DNA from: Cranoglanis bouderius
Taxonomy: Eukaryota; Chordata; Actinopteri; Siluriformes; Cranoglanididae
Length of the DNA stretch: 64,000 nucleotides
Assembly (NCBI GenBank): GCA_023630585.1
Contig: CM042539.1
Coordinates: 27,868,755-27,932,754 of the forward strand
Reading direction: 5' to 3'
Positions 1 to 22,463 of the stretch are shown here, piece after piece (position 1 is the stretch's first letter; the number at the start of each line of letters is the position of its first letter). Position numbers and translations under genes: made by a program. The notes below the pieces were generated by a model. That model worked only from the letters and a program-made list of their open reading frames with translations, made no database searches and had not been told where the DNA came from.

Positions 1-299
1 CAGCTGAGAAATAACTGCCACTGGCCTGTAATTTTAGTCACTACAACCTCGGTTTCTACTGTAATATTTTAAATTGACAGATATTTAATCAATTAGTTTT
101 TAAAGTACATGTAATACATTTTACTTTAGTCGTTTTTTGAATTGTATTGTAATTTCATTTAGTTTAAATGAATAAGAATTTTATTATATATCATATATAT
201 ATAATTCAATTACATAATATTATTTTATATACTGTACATAATAATGAATATAGTAAATCTAATATTTATTGGTAATCAGTATAATACTTTGATCTGCAG
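1..299 (+). other. atp4a intron (3' end)
   Basis: AT-rich DNA ending in the acceptor CTGCAG at 294-299. The upstream atp4a exon is outside the window. I see no other feature here. Confidence 0.8.
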
Positions 300-6747
<6,448 letters not shown>

Positions 6748-6943
6748 GAGGACGTCGACAGTGCTGGCTATTTGGTGTTAAAGAATGACACCTTTTCAAA
6801 TAATGATTTATTTTATTTTATATCTGCTACCAACATATTTTTCCCTAAAATAATTGCTCATATAGTCCTATTTTAAAATATATATATATAACTGACTAGA
6901 ATTAGCCTCACGTGGTGCCTGTATCTGACTACTTTCTTTTATT

Positions 6944-6957
6944 AATAAAATAATAAA
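6944..6957 (+). promoter_or_regulatory. Candidate atp4a polyadenylation signals
   Basis: AATAAA at 6944-6949 and again at 6952-6957, about 200 bp after the atp4a stop. They are the first canonical hexamers downstream of the CDS. Cleavage would fall near 6970-6990. Confidence 0.6.
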
Positions 6958-8290
6958 CACAATATGTGTAGGTTTTAATTAATTTAGGCTTCCTTACACA
7001 CATTCATACAGTAAATATTCTTATATCTTACAAACAACTGATTTGGTAATTAAATCCCTTTTGGGGCAGTTAATTTGAGCGGTCAAAGTGGGGAAATTGT
7101 ATTGATAAAATTAAGAAGGCAATGAAAATCTCATTAAACAAAGTTTTAGTACTGAACAGGCATATGTTACGATGTCATAAAACATAAGAGCCAATCATGT
7201 TCCAGTATGCAAATGCATTTTCATCAGCATTGTATTTTGACAGATTTATAGAGAAAACCAAGACTCAGATACTGAATGAAATCTCATCGCACTGATCTGT
7301 GAAAGTGTGAGCTAGTTCACTAGCAATTAGCCAGTTGGGTAGCTGATGTTACAGTATTTATGATGACAGTAAGGCGTGGTGGTTCCTAGCTGCACAGATT
7401 CATAAATCCTACAATTTTCAGTGAGGGTAAAGATGCTCCTAAACCAATTTAGATTTTTTTTGGAGCATTCAAAACATATTAAACCACTTATTATTTTAAA
7501 TATATTATTTAATAGTTTAAAATTTGCTGTTCATGGAGTTTAAAACAGTCTCTGAATTAAATCGGATTATTTTCGATGTTGCCAAAGGAGAGCGTGTTTC
7601 AAAGGCACCTCGTAAGTGGTTTTAGTCCATTTTCTGACAGAATGTTTTGTTAGGTTTTTATTTATTCCCTCATCCTAATCTAAACTAGCAACGTTAGCAT
7701 AGACTCCACTGAACGCTCGAGCTGTTTCAGCTTTGGACCACAATGCACCATTCCTCCGCGCGCGCCTTTCTGCGCTCCGCGTCACCACAGCGGAATGCAG
7801 CACGAGCTACATTCTATCTCGCACGTTGCCTGTATCCGCAATCAGGGTCACGTGACACCACTGAAACGAATCCAAAATGGCCTCGTATGGGACATGTAGT
7901 GCACTATACAGGGTGCATAGAGACATTAGATTATGCCCTATGCAGTCCACTTATACAGGAAGTAGGAAGTGAATTGGCATTCGCTCGAAGAAAAAAAATG
8001 AAGTTTTAGCAACTATGTTTCTAAAACGGACTGTATTACTTCGAAAGTAATAAATTAAATCTCCCTTTGCAAAATGTACTGTAATCATCATCATCGATCA
8101 TCGTCGATATCGTTTTCTCGACAAATTTAATTCGTAAAATAGATTTAAGTTGCGTACGTTTCATCAGATGCTAATTTAATTCGTTAAATTCGTTCTTTTG
8201 CCCTCCGCGTCGTTTCCATGGCAGCCGTGACAGTTCGCTCGTGCCCATAAGTTTAAAAAGGTTCCCTTACGTCAGGTTACCAGGAGACCA
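6958..8290. other. atp4a-gapdhs intergenic spacer
   Basis: About 1.3 kb without a recognisable coding exon. The short open frame at 7743-8009 has no known motif and lacks splice context. The last ~500 bp becomes CpG-richer towards the gapdhs promoter. ATP4A and GAPDHS are also close neighbours on human 19q13.12, so the two genes form an old linkage, though TMEM147, which lies between them in human, is not seen here. Confidence 0.6.
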
Positions 8291-8298
8291 GAGCCGTG

Positions 8299-8320
8299 CA
8301 CGTGCCCAGTATATAAAAAG
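8299..8320 (+). promoter_or_regulatory. gapdhs core promoter: E-box/HRE plus TATA box
   Basis: CACGTG at 8299-8304 is followed by TATATAAAAAG at 8310-8320, a strong TATA box. This places the start of transcription near 8340-8345. The CACGTG core also fits E-box or hypoxia-response factors, which control glycolytic genes; that role is inference. Confidence 0.75.
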
Positions 8321-8339
8321 GGGGCGTCAGAAGGAAGCA

Positions 8340-8374
8340 GCGCAGTGTAGTTGCAGCATCACACAGAGCGAGAG
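8340..8374 (+). other. gapdhs: gapdhs noncoding exon 1 (5' UTR)
   Basis: Starts about 30 bp after the TATA box and ends AGAG|GTAAGT, a near-perfect donor at 8375. The next acceptor with an in-frame ATG is CCCTACAG at 17370-17377, which gives a 9-kb first intron. The 5' boundary is inferred from TATA spacing. Confidence 0.7.
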
Positions 8375-11300
8375 GTAAGTCAGTTCATGCTACTTTGCGC
8401 ATGACGTTCATAATCTTTTATGTACTTTTTTTTTTTTTAATACAATGAAGAATCATAGGTTACGGTTACGAAAAAGAATTTTCCTATCTTAATAAAGTTT
8501 GTAGAGAAGGAGGAAAAAGAGGAAGAGGATGTGCCCTTCGTGCTGCGTTTAGGCCTCGGTACAAGGACGCAGCTTAGCTGAATGGTTATATAATCACTAA
8601 TTCACTAAGGAAGCTGTTCACTGCAGCGTAATCCTTAGACTTTATTTGATGCTGCTGAGCTTAAAGGATGCTAACTGTAGCTGTGAAATATTTATGAATG
8701 CTTGCTTGGTAGCTAAAAATGCAGCAGAATGAATGAGGCGTGAACGAGTCATTCATTACTTAAACACAGCGCTGAATTGTGTGGGGTTTCTTCGCACTGT
8801 TTTTAAAATAAATGTCACGTCTTTGCATTTAGAAGAATCCATAAAAACTGGGCGAAAAATAAGTGTAAAAAAAAAAAAAAAAAGGAAACACTGATGTCTA
8901 CGTGCTTCGCGCGCTGCTCATGATGAACACGCGCTGCGTCATCATCTTTCCAGAATGTACCATCAGACATGGCGCAGGGATGTTTTCTTATGCTTTTTTT
9001 TGCCATAAATAATCATTAGGATAGTCAACAAGTATATAACAATGTTATGTATTGTTAATATACTGTATATTGTAATTCCTCCATCACTAAGTGATCACCG
9101 AGCAGCCATGATGATGATAATGGTGATGATGATGGTATTAGCGTCTTCTTAACGCTTCCACTTTGACAAGAAAGTAATAAACGTCTTGTTTTTCGCTTCC
9201 TACATTTGTTTTCTTCTTTATTCGGACTTGTGTAGGCTGTCCCATCCGCCTTGAAGGTCGGCAGCCGCCACCAAGGTCAGACAAGTAATGTTTTACATAG
9301 CCGAGTCCCAAATTAATACTCGTTCCCTACATACGCGCACTTGGAGCCTATTTCAAACGGTGCACACTTCGACGCACTACGTAGTGGACTTAATGTCAAG
9401 TTGTGAGTCATTTGCGACAAAGCCCGTGAATCAGGTCTGAATTCTGCACTTAAACGAGCGGTGTTTGACCGGTTAACCGACGGTTTAAACATATTTATCA
9501 TTGGTTATATAAAGTGACCACTTTGGAATCATATGTATTTCACTTTTTAAGCAAATTTGTTGGACTTTATAGGCTCACTCATACCTTAAATGGCGCAGTC
9601 CGTGTACGTGATGAATGTCGGGTATCTTTGATGCTGATGCAAACTAGAACCGGTATGAGTCGGATCCGCCGAGGGGGCGGGGCTTGTCTTCCATCCGTTA
9701 CTATCTACCTCAATTTTTGACAAGTTTAACATTTTATACTGCTTCATATTCATAATTATTATAATTATCATTTATACTAAGGTGTAGAAGCTATGTAAGA
9801 ACCTATTTTAAGCGTTTAATATTTTATGTCCTTAAATACGATTATGTAGCGATGCGAATCTGTATCGAGTTCATGATTCGATTCGTGAATTTGATTCAGA
9901 TTCATTATTATTTTTATTTTATTTCTTTCTAGTATGACTTCTTGTTTCTTTGTAACACATGGTATTATCACTCATGGAAAAACATTAGGCTTGGTTAGGA
10001 TACATCCAGATCCTGAAGATGGATCAGCAATCTCTATCTCTGTGGAGCTCGTGATTCGATTCACTTTTGATTCATGATTCGTTATTTTTTCTTTTCTATC
10101 CAGCATGACTTGTTTCTGCTTTTTTTAAAATCATAATGTCATCATATACATCATTTCCTCTGTATAACCTCTATTACTATTCATTTTTAATGTGTGTTAT
10201 TATAGCGTTATTAAAGCCTCGGCGCAGTGTTACAATATATAAATACTCCTAGACATGGAGTGTATAGAGTATAGGGTATCAGTAGGTCCTGCGGATGTGA
10301 TGTGGTCTGCAGGATGACACAGCATGCAGCACATCCGTTCGATGGCGGCGTCCCTGTTGTGTCCTTCGTCTTATTGACCCCACTGCAGCATTAGACCGAG
10401 GCACATCTGCGGCTCCTATGTTTCATCAGCTCAGAATGTCTGGCTGAAAAGTGTCACCCGACAAATCAGTTAAAGAGGTTGGGTGGCCTTCAGTATGTAC
10501 ATATCTGGTTTTATGAGAGTGTGTGTTTTTCTAAGGTGTGTGCTGTGTGTTTCGCCTCCTGGTCCGTGTTCTCTGGTGGAAAATTACTGAGAGAGAGAGA
10601 GAGAGCTAGAGTAAGAGGCGGCGGGGGGGGGGGGGGGGGCAGACAGACAGTCTGAGAAAGGGAAAGTTTAGTAATGCTGTAGGAGTGAGATGACCCAGGC
10701 TATTCTTTCTCAGTATGTGTAAAACTTATTACACAGAAACACATTGTGTTAGGTTTGGAAATGAGTGTGAGCTGTATCGCTGGTTCCTCTGAATAAATGT
10801 GATGAGAAACAAAGTGGACATGGACTCTCTCTGCTCACATGGACGGGCGCATCCCTGGGGAAGACTGACCCAGATCAGCTGTCCTGGATGAGGAATTTTA
10901 CTTTAACTGGGTTGATACAGCTGTTTCTCAGGCGTCATCCCAGAGACGGCCTCTGAGAACATGAAGCTGGAGTTTAGTTTAAAGCAGCTATTTGTAGGGT
11001 TTTTATTTTATTTTATTTTATTTATTTGTTTTATTTATTTATTTATTTATTTATTTTTAGAGCTGCTGTCTGTGAAACAGTAATAAAAACACTGAGTCTT
11101 TTCCTCATCCGTCGGAACAAGCCCAGTTTCTTGTTTTTGTTTGTTTGTTGGTTTGTTTTTACAGTTAATTTTTAACAATTAATTTTACAGTAAAAGAGGC
11201 AGGACTGTTCAGTGCTGTCCTGGCTCGGGGGCGGAGCTTGTTTCTGTCCCTGAAAAATGTTAACAGGAGGAAATAAAGAAACTAACAAAATGCATGACAC

Positions 11301-11830
11301 ACAGTTTTTCTTTTTTTTTTTTAATTGTCTTCATAATACAATAATGTGATTTAAAACATTAAAACGGCACCTTTAATCACGTTATAAATAATTATAATTT
11401 ACCTTATGCTTTACCATTAAACTTATAATTCGCATAAATACACTATAGAAGCAGTCGGCTTTATAAAAAAAAAAAACACGACAAATAAATGGAAAATAAA
11501 TAACACGACTTGCGTGATCATCACCAGCAGCAGCCGTGCAGAACCTGTTTCTCCTGTTTTATTTACCAAACAGCTCCTCGGGTTCTCTAACAGCAGTGTA
11601 GGCTGACGTTTTGTCACCTGATCTCACCTCAAGTTGAACTTGAAACGCAGAAGGAGGAAAAGTGAACAAAGCTAAGAAGGAAAACTGCAGCGCTGGACAT
11701 TCTTCACGCCCTTGGCCAGGCATCACGTGACGCACCGCTGTCATTTCAGACGCTTCTCGTTGCACTGGCTGGAAGCGTACCAGTGCACACGAACACAACA
11801 GTTTTGCCGTTTATTTATTCGTTGTTCTAG
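8375..11830. other. gapdhs intron 1, proximal part
   Basis: No coding exon seen. It holds poly-A/T runs, a pair of degenerate GATTCGATTC-rich segments (about 9845-9985 and 10030-10150, likely an old duplication), a GA run at 10591-10605, a 17-18-base G run at 10622-10639 and a TTTA/TTTTA tract at 11001-11058. Short open frames here look random. Confidence 0.55.
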
Positions 11831-11834
11831 CCGT

Positions 11835-12305
11835 AAACAACAGGTTTATATTAATACACTAGTTATAAAAATTATCGCTTCTGTAGTAACAGCTCATTCA
11901 CGGGGACCTGTACGATTAATAAACCGAACAACGGCTGAAAATATGTCTAATCGTTAATACGTGATGTTTTCTGTAGGGAGATGTTTATTTAACCTTTATG
12001 GAATGAGTCTCCAGTGCCAGAGGTAAGACTGCAACTTTAGAATAGAAGAGAGGCCGGCGAGGGAACGACTGTTTCTAGCCGCTGTAACGTAACTCGTTTC
12101 ATTGACCTGAAATGCAACTGTAAACGGATAAAAAGTGTGACGTGTCGTTCTTTCATGAAATGAAAATGTTAATCGGAATAAATCGCTGTGGTGTAAGAGG
12201 AATAAAACGCTTCTAATCGACTGGTGGTAACGGCGACCGTGCTTCATCACACCACCCGGCATTGATTACTTTCCTGCAACAGCACCACACTGAGTGTTTT
12301 ATTCC
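11835..12305 (+). repeat. MITE-like repeat R1, plus orientation
   Basis: Shares with 20388-20850 the words GTTTATATTAATA, GTAACAGCTCATTCA, TTCTGTAGGGAGATGTTTAT, GGAATGAGTCTCCAG and AAGAGGAATAAAAC. The diverged copy lies just upstream of the Tc1 insertion. Confidence 0.7.
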
Positions 12306-12324
12306 TTACATCATCTCTTATATA

Positions 12325-13832
12325 CAGGTGCATCTCAATAAATTAGAATGTCGTGGAAAAGTTCGTTTATTTCAGTAATTCAACTCAAATTGTGAAACTC
12401 GTGTATTAAATAAATTCAATGCCACAGACTGAAGTAGTTTAAGTCTTTGGTTCTTTTAATTGTGATGATTTTGGCTCACATTTAACAAAAACCCACCAAT
12501 TCACTATCTCAACAAATTAGAATATGATGACATGCCAATCAGCTAATCAACTCAAAACACTTGCAAAGGTTTCCTGAGCCTTCAAAATGGTCTCTCAGTT
12601 TGGTTCACTAGGTAAGCCGCAAACATTCACTGCCAAAGAAGCTGGCTGTTCACAGAGTGCTGTATCCAAGCATGTTAACAGAAAGTTGAGTGGAAGGAAA
12701 AATTGTGGAAGAAAAAGATGCACAACCAACCGAGAGAACCGCAGCCTTATGAGGATTGTCAAGCAAAATCGATTCACGAATTTGAGTGAACTTCACAAGG
12801 AATGGACTGAGGCTGGGGTCAAGGCATCAAGAGCCACCACACACAGACGTGTCAAGGAATTTGGCTACAGTTGTCGTATTCCTCTTGTTAAGCCACTCCT
12901 GAACCACAGACAACGTCAGAGGCATCTTACCTGGGCTAAAGAGAAGAAGAACTGGACTGTTGACCAGTGGTCCAAAGTCCTCTTTTCAGATGAGAGCAAG
13001 TTTTGTATTTCATTTGGAAACCAAGGTCCTAGAGTCTGGAGGAAGGGTGGAGAAGCTCATAGCCCAAGTTGCTTGAAGTCCAGTGTTCAGTTTCCACAGT
13101 CTGTGATGATTTGGGGTGCAATGTCATCTGCTGGTGTTGGTCCGTTGTGTTTTTTGAAAACCAAAGTCACTGCACCCATTTACCAAGAAATTTTGGAGTA
13201 CTTCATGCTTCCTTCAGCTGACCAGCATTTTGAAGATGCTGATTTCATTTTCCAGCAGGATTTGGCACCTGCCCACTCTGCCAAAAGCACCAAAAGTTGG
13301 TTAAATGACCATGGTGTTGGTGTGCTTGACTGGCCAGCAAACTCACCACACCTGAACCCCATAGAGAATCTATGGGGTATTGTCAAGAGGAAAATGAGAA
13401 ACAAGAGACCAAAAAATGCAGATGAGCTGAAGGCCACTGTCAAAGAAACCTGGGCTTCCATACCACCTCAGCAGTGCCACAAACTGATCACCTCCATGCC
13501 ACGCCGAATTGAGGCAGTAATTAAAGCAAAAGGAGCCCCTACCAAGTATTGAGTACATGTACAGTAAATGAACATACTTTCCAGAAGGCCAACAATTCAC
13601 TAAAAATGTTTTTTTTATTGGTCTTATGAAGTATTCTAATTTGTTGAGATAGTGAATTGGTGGGTTTTTGTTAAATGTGAGCCAAAATCATCACAATTAA
13701 AAGAACCAAGGACTTAAACTACTTCAGTCTGTGTGCACTGAATTTATTTAATACACGAGTTTCACAATTTGAGTTGAATTGCTGAAATAAATGAACTTTT
13801 CCACGACATTCTAATTTATTGAGATGCACCTG
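12325..13832 (+). mobile_element. Tc1-like DNA transposon, near complete, TA target duplication
   Basis: A 1508-bp element flanked by TA (12323-12324 and 13833-13834). Its ends are CAGGTGCATCTCAATAAATT and the reverse complement AATTTATTGAGATGCACCTG. The inverted repeats run about 210 bp on each side and match with few differences. It carries one uninterrupted transposase frame. High arm identity, the intact frame and a clean target duplication suggest fairly recent insertion into gapdhs intron 1. Confidence 0.95.
12587..13552 (+). CDS. Tc1-like transposase (DD34E), uninterrupted
   Basis: 321-aa cut-and-paste transposase. The N-terminal part has helix-turn-helix/HTH_Tnp-type sequence (QSAVSKHVN, GRKRCTTNRENRS). 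The catalytic core shows VLFSDESKF (first Asp), IFQQDLAPAHSA (second Asp) and HLNPIENLW (Glu). Counting between the second Asp and Glu gives 34 residues, so the triad is DD34E. It ends GAPTKY, a usual Tc1 terminus. At 321 aa it is about 20 residues short of the usual ~340, and the N-terminal DNA-binding region looks compressed around residues 8-30, so DNA binding may be impaired despite the open frame. The start is the first ATG of the frame; nothing else decides it. Confidence 0.9.
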   Translation: MVSQFGSLGKPQTFTAKEAGCSQSAVSKHVNRKLSGRKNCGRKRCTTNRENRSLMRIVKQNRFTNLSELHKEWTEAGVKASRATTHRRVKEFGYSCRIPLVKPLLNHRQRQRHLTWAKEKKNWTVDQWSKVLFSDESKFCISFGNQGPRVWRKGGEAHSPSCLKSSVQFPQSVMIWGAMSSAGVGPLCFLKTKVTAPIYQEILEYFMLPSADQHFEDADFIFQQDLAPAHSAKSTKSWLNDHGVGVLDWPANSPHLNPIENLWGIVKRKMRNKRPKNADELKATVKETWASIPPQQCHKLITSMPRRIEAVIKAKGAPTKY

Positions 13833-15495
13833 TATTTGCTCCAGGATGGGGGGGGGGGGTTGCCACGTGTGCATTTGAACACTCAGAGCTTGTAAACGCA
13901 GCACTGGCTGAAGGACCTGAGAGATTAGGATTATCCATCTGTGTTACACACACACACACACACACTCATCAGATTAGGAGATTATTTCCGTGTCTTCTGA
14001 GCCAGATGCAAGGGCAGTTCCACTCGTGAATCTGACTCGTGGGAGAAAAGCCGAGCTGCTGCAGTGATTTCTGTTTTTGACTCTGTCTGGAAGAGAGGAC
14101 ACTGTCACAGATCCTGTCTGTCTTCTGTAAGTTTCTCACTTTCGTCGTAGTCCTGTTAAAAATAGTCAGATGATAATGCAGCACTTTAATGCAGGCTGGA
14201 CATCACCTATTCAGGGTCAGTTTTTCTGTCTCGCACGACAGTTATCAATCAGCTCTCGCAACTTCCTCCTCACCAAGAGCTCGACTTTGAGCGATCAGAC
14301 CGGAAATGTGCTCGTAGATTGATTGGATAAAAGCCTCGGTCGATAAAACAGACAGCCTGAGTGTGAGTTCAGCCATTACTGAGAGACCCATTTCCACTGA
14401 GGAACAAATCGTTTCCACTCTAGACAAATGAAAAAAGTAGAAGAAGAAAAATCGCACAGCTAATGGACATCTCTCTCCTCAGAGATTTTTAAGATGATTA
14501 GATGTCACTTTGTACAAGATCCTGATAAAGTCAGCAACCAGTGAGAGTAAAGCTACTTCTCATTAAATTTGTATTTATTATTTACATTTAACATACGCTC
14601 TACATGTTCATCCTTACACACTTGCCTCCTTTCTCAGCCGCTGTATCACGTTTTTTTTTGCGGATTTTGCTCAACTTAATTACTTCCTGACTTTTCAAAC
14701 ACCCCCATTGCAATCTCGTGTGTCTTCCATGTCAGATTATATACTAGAATAGATCCTAGTCCGACCTACGATTAAAGAAAATTACTACAGTCTGCCTATA
14801 TTTATAGCCCGTCATAATTATATAGATTCATCGTAATTATAGTGTCATAAGAGTAAATAAAATTATTCCTAATTAGCCGCATACCCGTAAGATTAATTCT
14901 TCCCTGATTTCTTTCAGTGGCGCTTCCTTTTTAGTCTTATCGCAGTAGAACTGTGGCGAGACTTCATAGAGACGTTCGCCATCGGCAGTACCGTACTTGT
15001 AGCCGTTTTGGAAGTTCGATGTCCTCCTATTGGTTGACGAGTGTCGTAGCAGCGCTCACGATCCTGAGATTTTAATAAAAAATTTTCTGATACTACCAGA
15101 GCTTTGTCGTCAGCCATCTTTAGTCGCAGCGACATTAAATTGGCTGCCGATAACGTGAGCACGTCATGTTGTACGTTCTGTCCCAGACCGCTGACCTCGA
15201 CTCGCGACCAAAGAATTGTTTCACGATGAAAAGCCAGCTTAACACGCGTAGCTGTTACTGATGATGTGGTGAAGCAGAGTCACTATTTATTTATTTTAAA
15301 ATAGATGGATTAGTGCTCGCGCTTGACCTGAATGAACTCGGCACTGCTTCAGCTCTCTTGATTCATCTCAGGATTTCCGTTAAACTGTAAGAATGTTGTA
15401 ATATCCTGAACTGTGTCGTTTCTGCTGCAGTAAACCGAGAAACTCAAAAGATTGCATCACTTGCCCAACATAACCTGGACTTTTTGATTCTTTTG
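13833..15495. other. gapdhs intron 1, middle part
   Basis: No exon recognised. A poly-G stretch (about 13848-13859) and a CA run (13950-13964) are present. Minus-strand frames at 14245-14457 and 14914-15162 have no family motif. Confidence 0.5.
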
Positions 15496-15497
15496 CC

Positions 15498-15740
15498 ATG
15501 GCGTTGTCGAATCCTGGATTCTGATTGGTTGCTGATTGATTTTCTATAACGGCAGCTCTGACAGCAGTGCAGATGCAAATTGCGTTAAAATAATAATACG
15601 CTATCGTTTCTATGGTAACAGCTCATTCACGTGGACCGGTAACAGGAACCCGGCTTCATCACAACCGTCACGTCACTGATTATTTCACCGTAACGGCACC
15701 GCACACAGTGGGTTTATTCCTTACTTATTACACTGTAATC
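15498..15740 (+). repeat. MITE-like repeat R1, internally deleted
   Basis: Begins GGCGTTGTCGAATCCTGGAT, then TATAACGGCAGCTCTGACAG and CTATGGTAACAGCTCATTCA, matching the copy at 20388. It jumps to the distal end, lacking the central ~200 bp. Confidence 0.7.
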
Positions 15741-16462
15741 CAGAGGTATTGTAGTTAGAGATGCTTCCTGTTTCCTTCCACTTCCTGTGCTCTTTCCCAC
15801 AGGCCACACTTGTCTCGAGCTTGCCTTATAAGGTCAGCTGGGAAAACTCCAGGTTTAGTTCAGATTCAGGTTGCGCAACTCGTACTCTCACAACTCGCAG
15901 GCATCGAGTTGTAATAAATTTCTCACGTGCAGAGACTTGCTTCGGGAGCAAGAACTGCATTTTCACTTTTGTGGAATTTTCATACCGCTGCCTGTGTAAG
16001 GTTTGTCCTGTTTCCTGTTCACGGTACAGCAGGAAGCAAACGAAATATTTCATGTAACAAACCTGTAAGGGGTTATTCAGTAGTAAACGGAGCCTGCTTT
16101 CCAGTCGCCCTCGGCAGCACATTTGTGTTTGTATTCCTGCCTGCTCTTTTTCTTTGAAATCGACACAAAAGATCCGAGTCCGAGCCAAGCCCCTGAAAGT
16201 TCACCGAGTTTTCCGAGCTGCATGCAAACGACAGCCAGAACAACAGTATCCCCTCGAGCGCAAATCACACCCTCTCTAAACGTTATTTTAAAAAAAACCT
16301 CAGGGGATTATATTTCTTAAGTAGAGAATTAATGAGCATTACGATGCATTACACCGCTTTCAACTACGTAACTGTTTAATGATTTGAGGATTTTAGCACC
16401 TGATTATTAAGTGCTTAAGATGTAAACAACCTGTAATGGGCATGCTGGTGTTTGTTGTACCG

Positions 16463-16796
16463 TAGAGCCGGGCGATATGACCGTATAATACCGATACCGT
16501 GATAAATCACTTTCCTGAGATAATGGACTGGAAGTGGTATAACATTTAAAAAATTTACAGATCTTTAAAATTGTATACTTATAAAAAGTTTATCCTTTTT
16601 GGAAATAACTTTCTTTTTGTAGGCATTAAATAAATTCAATATTTTCTTCAAACATTTCATTGGATTTTTCATTTATGGAAAAAAAAAAAAACCCTCGTGA
16701 GCAAACATATACAGGACATCGTGGTGCATATCACGGTATTGTAAATGTTTTTAAGAACCGTGATTTGATATTTTTTGTCACATCGCTCCGCCCCTA
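16463..16796. mobile_element. Probable hAT-type MITE
   Basis: 334-bp segment with imperfect ~20-bp terminal inverted repeats: TAGAGCCGGGCGATATGAC on the left, GTCACATCGCTCCGCCCCTA on the right. The GGGCGATATG words are typical of very common fish nonautonomous elements. No transposase. A clean target duplication was not found. Confidence 0.6.
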
Positions 16797-17414
16797 ATGC
16801 AGAACTGCGGAAAGTTCGATTCTGCCGTTTTCATTTTACACGATAAAAAATATCATCAAGGTGCAGTACAAAATTTAAATTAATTGCTTCCAAAGTTATT
16901 TTTATTTATTTATTTATTTGTTTGTTTATTTATCTATCTAACTTTATCATGATATCTCAGAAAAGTGTATCATGACGTTATATCGTATATCATATTCATC
17001 TTGACATGATGGTGTAAAATCATCAAAACTCAAACATAAATTTTTTTTCGCTTTTTATAAACACGGAGTCACTTTAATGAATTCAATTCTGTTGAGAATT
17101 TCACACACTTGGGCAGAAGATTTCAGAATGAAGGTGCACATGCGCATAATAATCTGATTACTGAATAAAATGAAATCTTTTAACCCAGTATAAATTAGCA
17201 GAATATTAATAGCCTACAGAATGAAAACACACTTATTGGTTTATTTATTTATTTATTTATTTTATTCACTTGCGTATATGTTCTCCAATTCATTTCAGCA
17301 GTGATACACAGTTTGAATCTGATTGCTGCTTGAAGCGTAAATAATGTACCTTTTTTTCTATTTTCTTTTCCCTACAGGTCCTAACTCACGACAACAACCC
17401 ATTAACCTGTAATC

Positions 17415-20961
<3,547 letters not shown>

Positions 20962-21323
20962 ATGTCAGGCCAAGGAACCCAGACGAGAACCGCATTCCTT
21001 CTTTTACATGCACTTAAGAGTCATAGCTGAAGCGCTTAGCATCCCACAAACTCTCTACAAGACCAACTAGTCTCTGTAGTGATCTGTGTGTGTGCGTGAG
21101 TGAGTGTGTGTGTGTGTGTGTGTGTGTTAGTTAGTTAGTTTTCCTTTCACCTGGAGGTGCTTTTGAGTTGAACAGTGTTTGTGTCCGTGTCACCCCATGA
21201 AGCGTTGCTGTAGGTGTTATACCATACTGGATGTTACTGTAATACTGGTGTAATAAGATCAACAGTTTAATGTTAAAGTGAGGGAAAAAGTGCTCCTGTT
21301 ACACAGATTAAAATTAACTATCA

Positions 21324-21329
21324 AATAAA
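21324..21329 (+). promoter_or_regulatory. Candidate gapdhs polyadenylation signal
   Basis: AATAAA about 360 bp after the gapdhs stop. It is the first canonical hexamer, preceded by a TG repeat in the 3' UTR (about 21105-21126). Confidence 0.65.
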
Positions 21330-21530
21330 TAGTTTGAAAAATACCTGGATGTCTTGATGTCAAATTAATCATTTTGTACAGAATTATTGTCTGTCTTTAA
21401 CATTAAGTAGCATTACAGGACTACAATAAAATCACTGGAATTATTCAAATAATTTATATACGGTGCATCGTAGTACCGAAGATGAGAATGAGCAAGTAAA
21501 TGGTGCCAAGTTCAGAACGTATACTGGCTT

Positions 21531-21815
21531 GCGTAAGTATTCACCCCCTTTATCTTTTCCACATTTTATTGTGTTACAACCTGGAAGTGAAATGGACTGA
21601 ACTGTGATTATATGCCCTGTATCTAAAGTGGAAAAACATAAATATAGTTTGTCGAACTGGGGGCAATCACAGTGTCATGTAATCAATATTCTGTACATAC
21701 ACCTGTTCCTGGAAGAACTTTGTTGGAAGAGTTTGTTACTTGGACAAAGAGCATCATGAAGACCAAGGAGCGATCAAACAAGTCCAGGACAAAGCTCTGG
21801 AAAAGGGTTTGGTTG
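21531..21815 (+). mobile_element. Truncated Tc1-like element, left end
   Basis: Starts near CTGGCTTGCGTAAGTATTCA, a known style of fish Tc1 terminal repeat, and reaches a transposase start at 21755 (ATGAAGACCAAGGAG, MKTKE...). Coding sequence is lost within about 60 bp. No right end is present. Confidence 0.7.
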
Positions 21816-21914
21816 TAAAAATGAACAAAGTAATTTAATAAATAGCATTAAATGATGATAATGTTTGAGGGCCACTTAAAAAAAATAAAAATGCAAGATT
21901 TAGAGAATAAAGTC

Positions 21915-21915
<1 letters not shown>

Positions 21916-21983
<68 letters not shown>
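21916..21983. repeat. (TA)n microsatellite
   Basis: About 33 TA dinucleotides. It creates a spurious Tyr-Ile open frame on the minus strand. Confidence 0.97.
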
Positions 21984-21986
<3 letters not shown>

Positions 21987-22463
21987 AATAAGGTAAATAT
22001 TACGAGAGAAAAATAACGAGATTTTCTTGTGTGTAAATACTGTATGTTGGTATATTTATACACACTCCTAATCATGAGTATGCAGGATGCCCTAATGGTA
22101 GAAAAGTGTGATCTTACTGTCAGATAATGGGATATTGGGGATAATGTCATGCTTGGAGATTTGACCCAGGCATCTTTCTCTCTTTCTGAGAGGGAAAAGT
22201 GGATTATCAATCTATTTTATTTGTCCAGTACAGTTTTAGTTGATCTCTATTCTAGACTTTTTTTTTTATTTGGAAATTAGAGATGGGTCTGTCATTTCCC
22301 AACCAGCTGAATAACGGCATGTGTTACATGCATTCATATTTCCCACAATGCAATATGTTACATTTTCAAATACAGCAAAGAAAAAGACAGCGATAATGAG
22401 GGATTTCCAGCTTTTCAAAATGTAACTGAGGCAATAGTGAGGCCTGTGCCCCCACTGATTAAA

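Noticed and set aside
21848..22210. Tyr-Ile repeat protein on the minus strand
   Set aside because: It is a translation of the (TA)n microsatellite; the same holds for frames at 26730-26957, 55836-56258 and 63330-63592.
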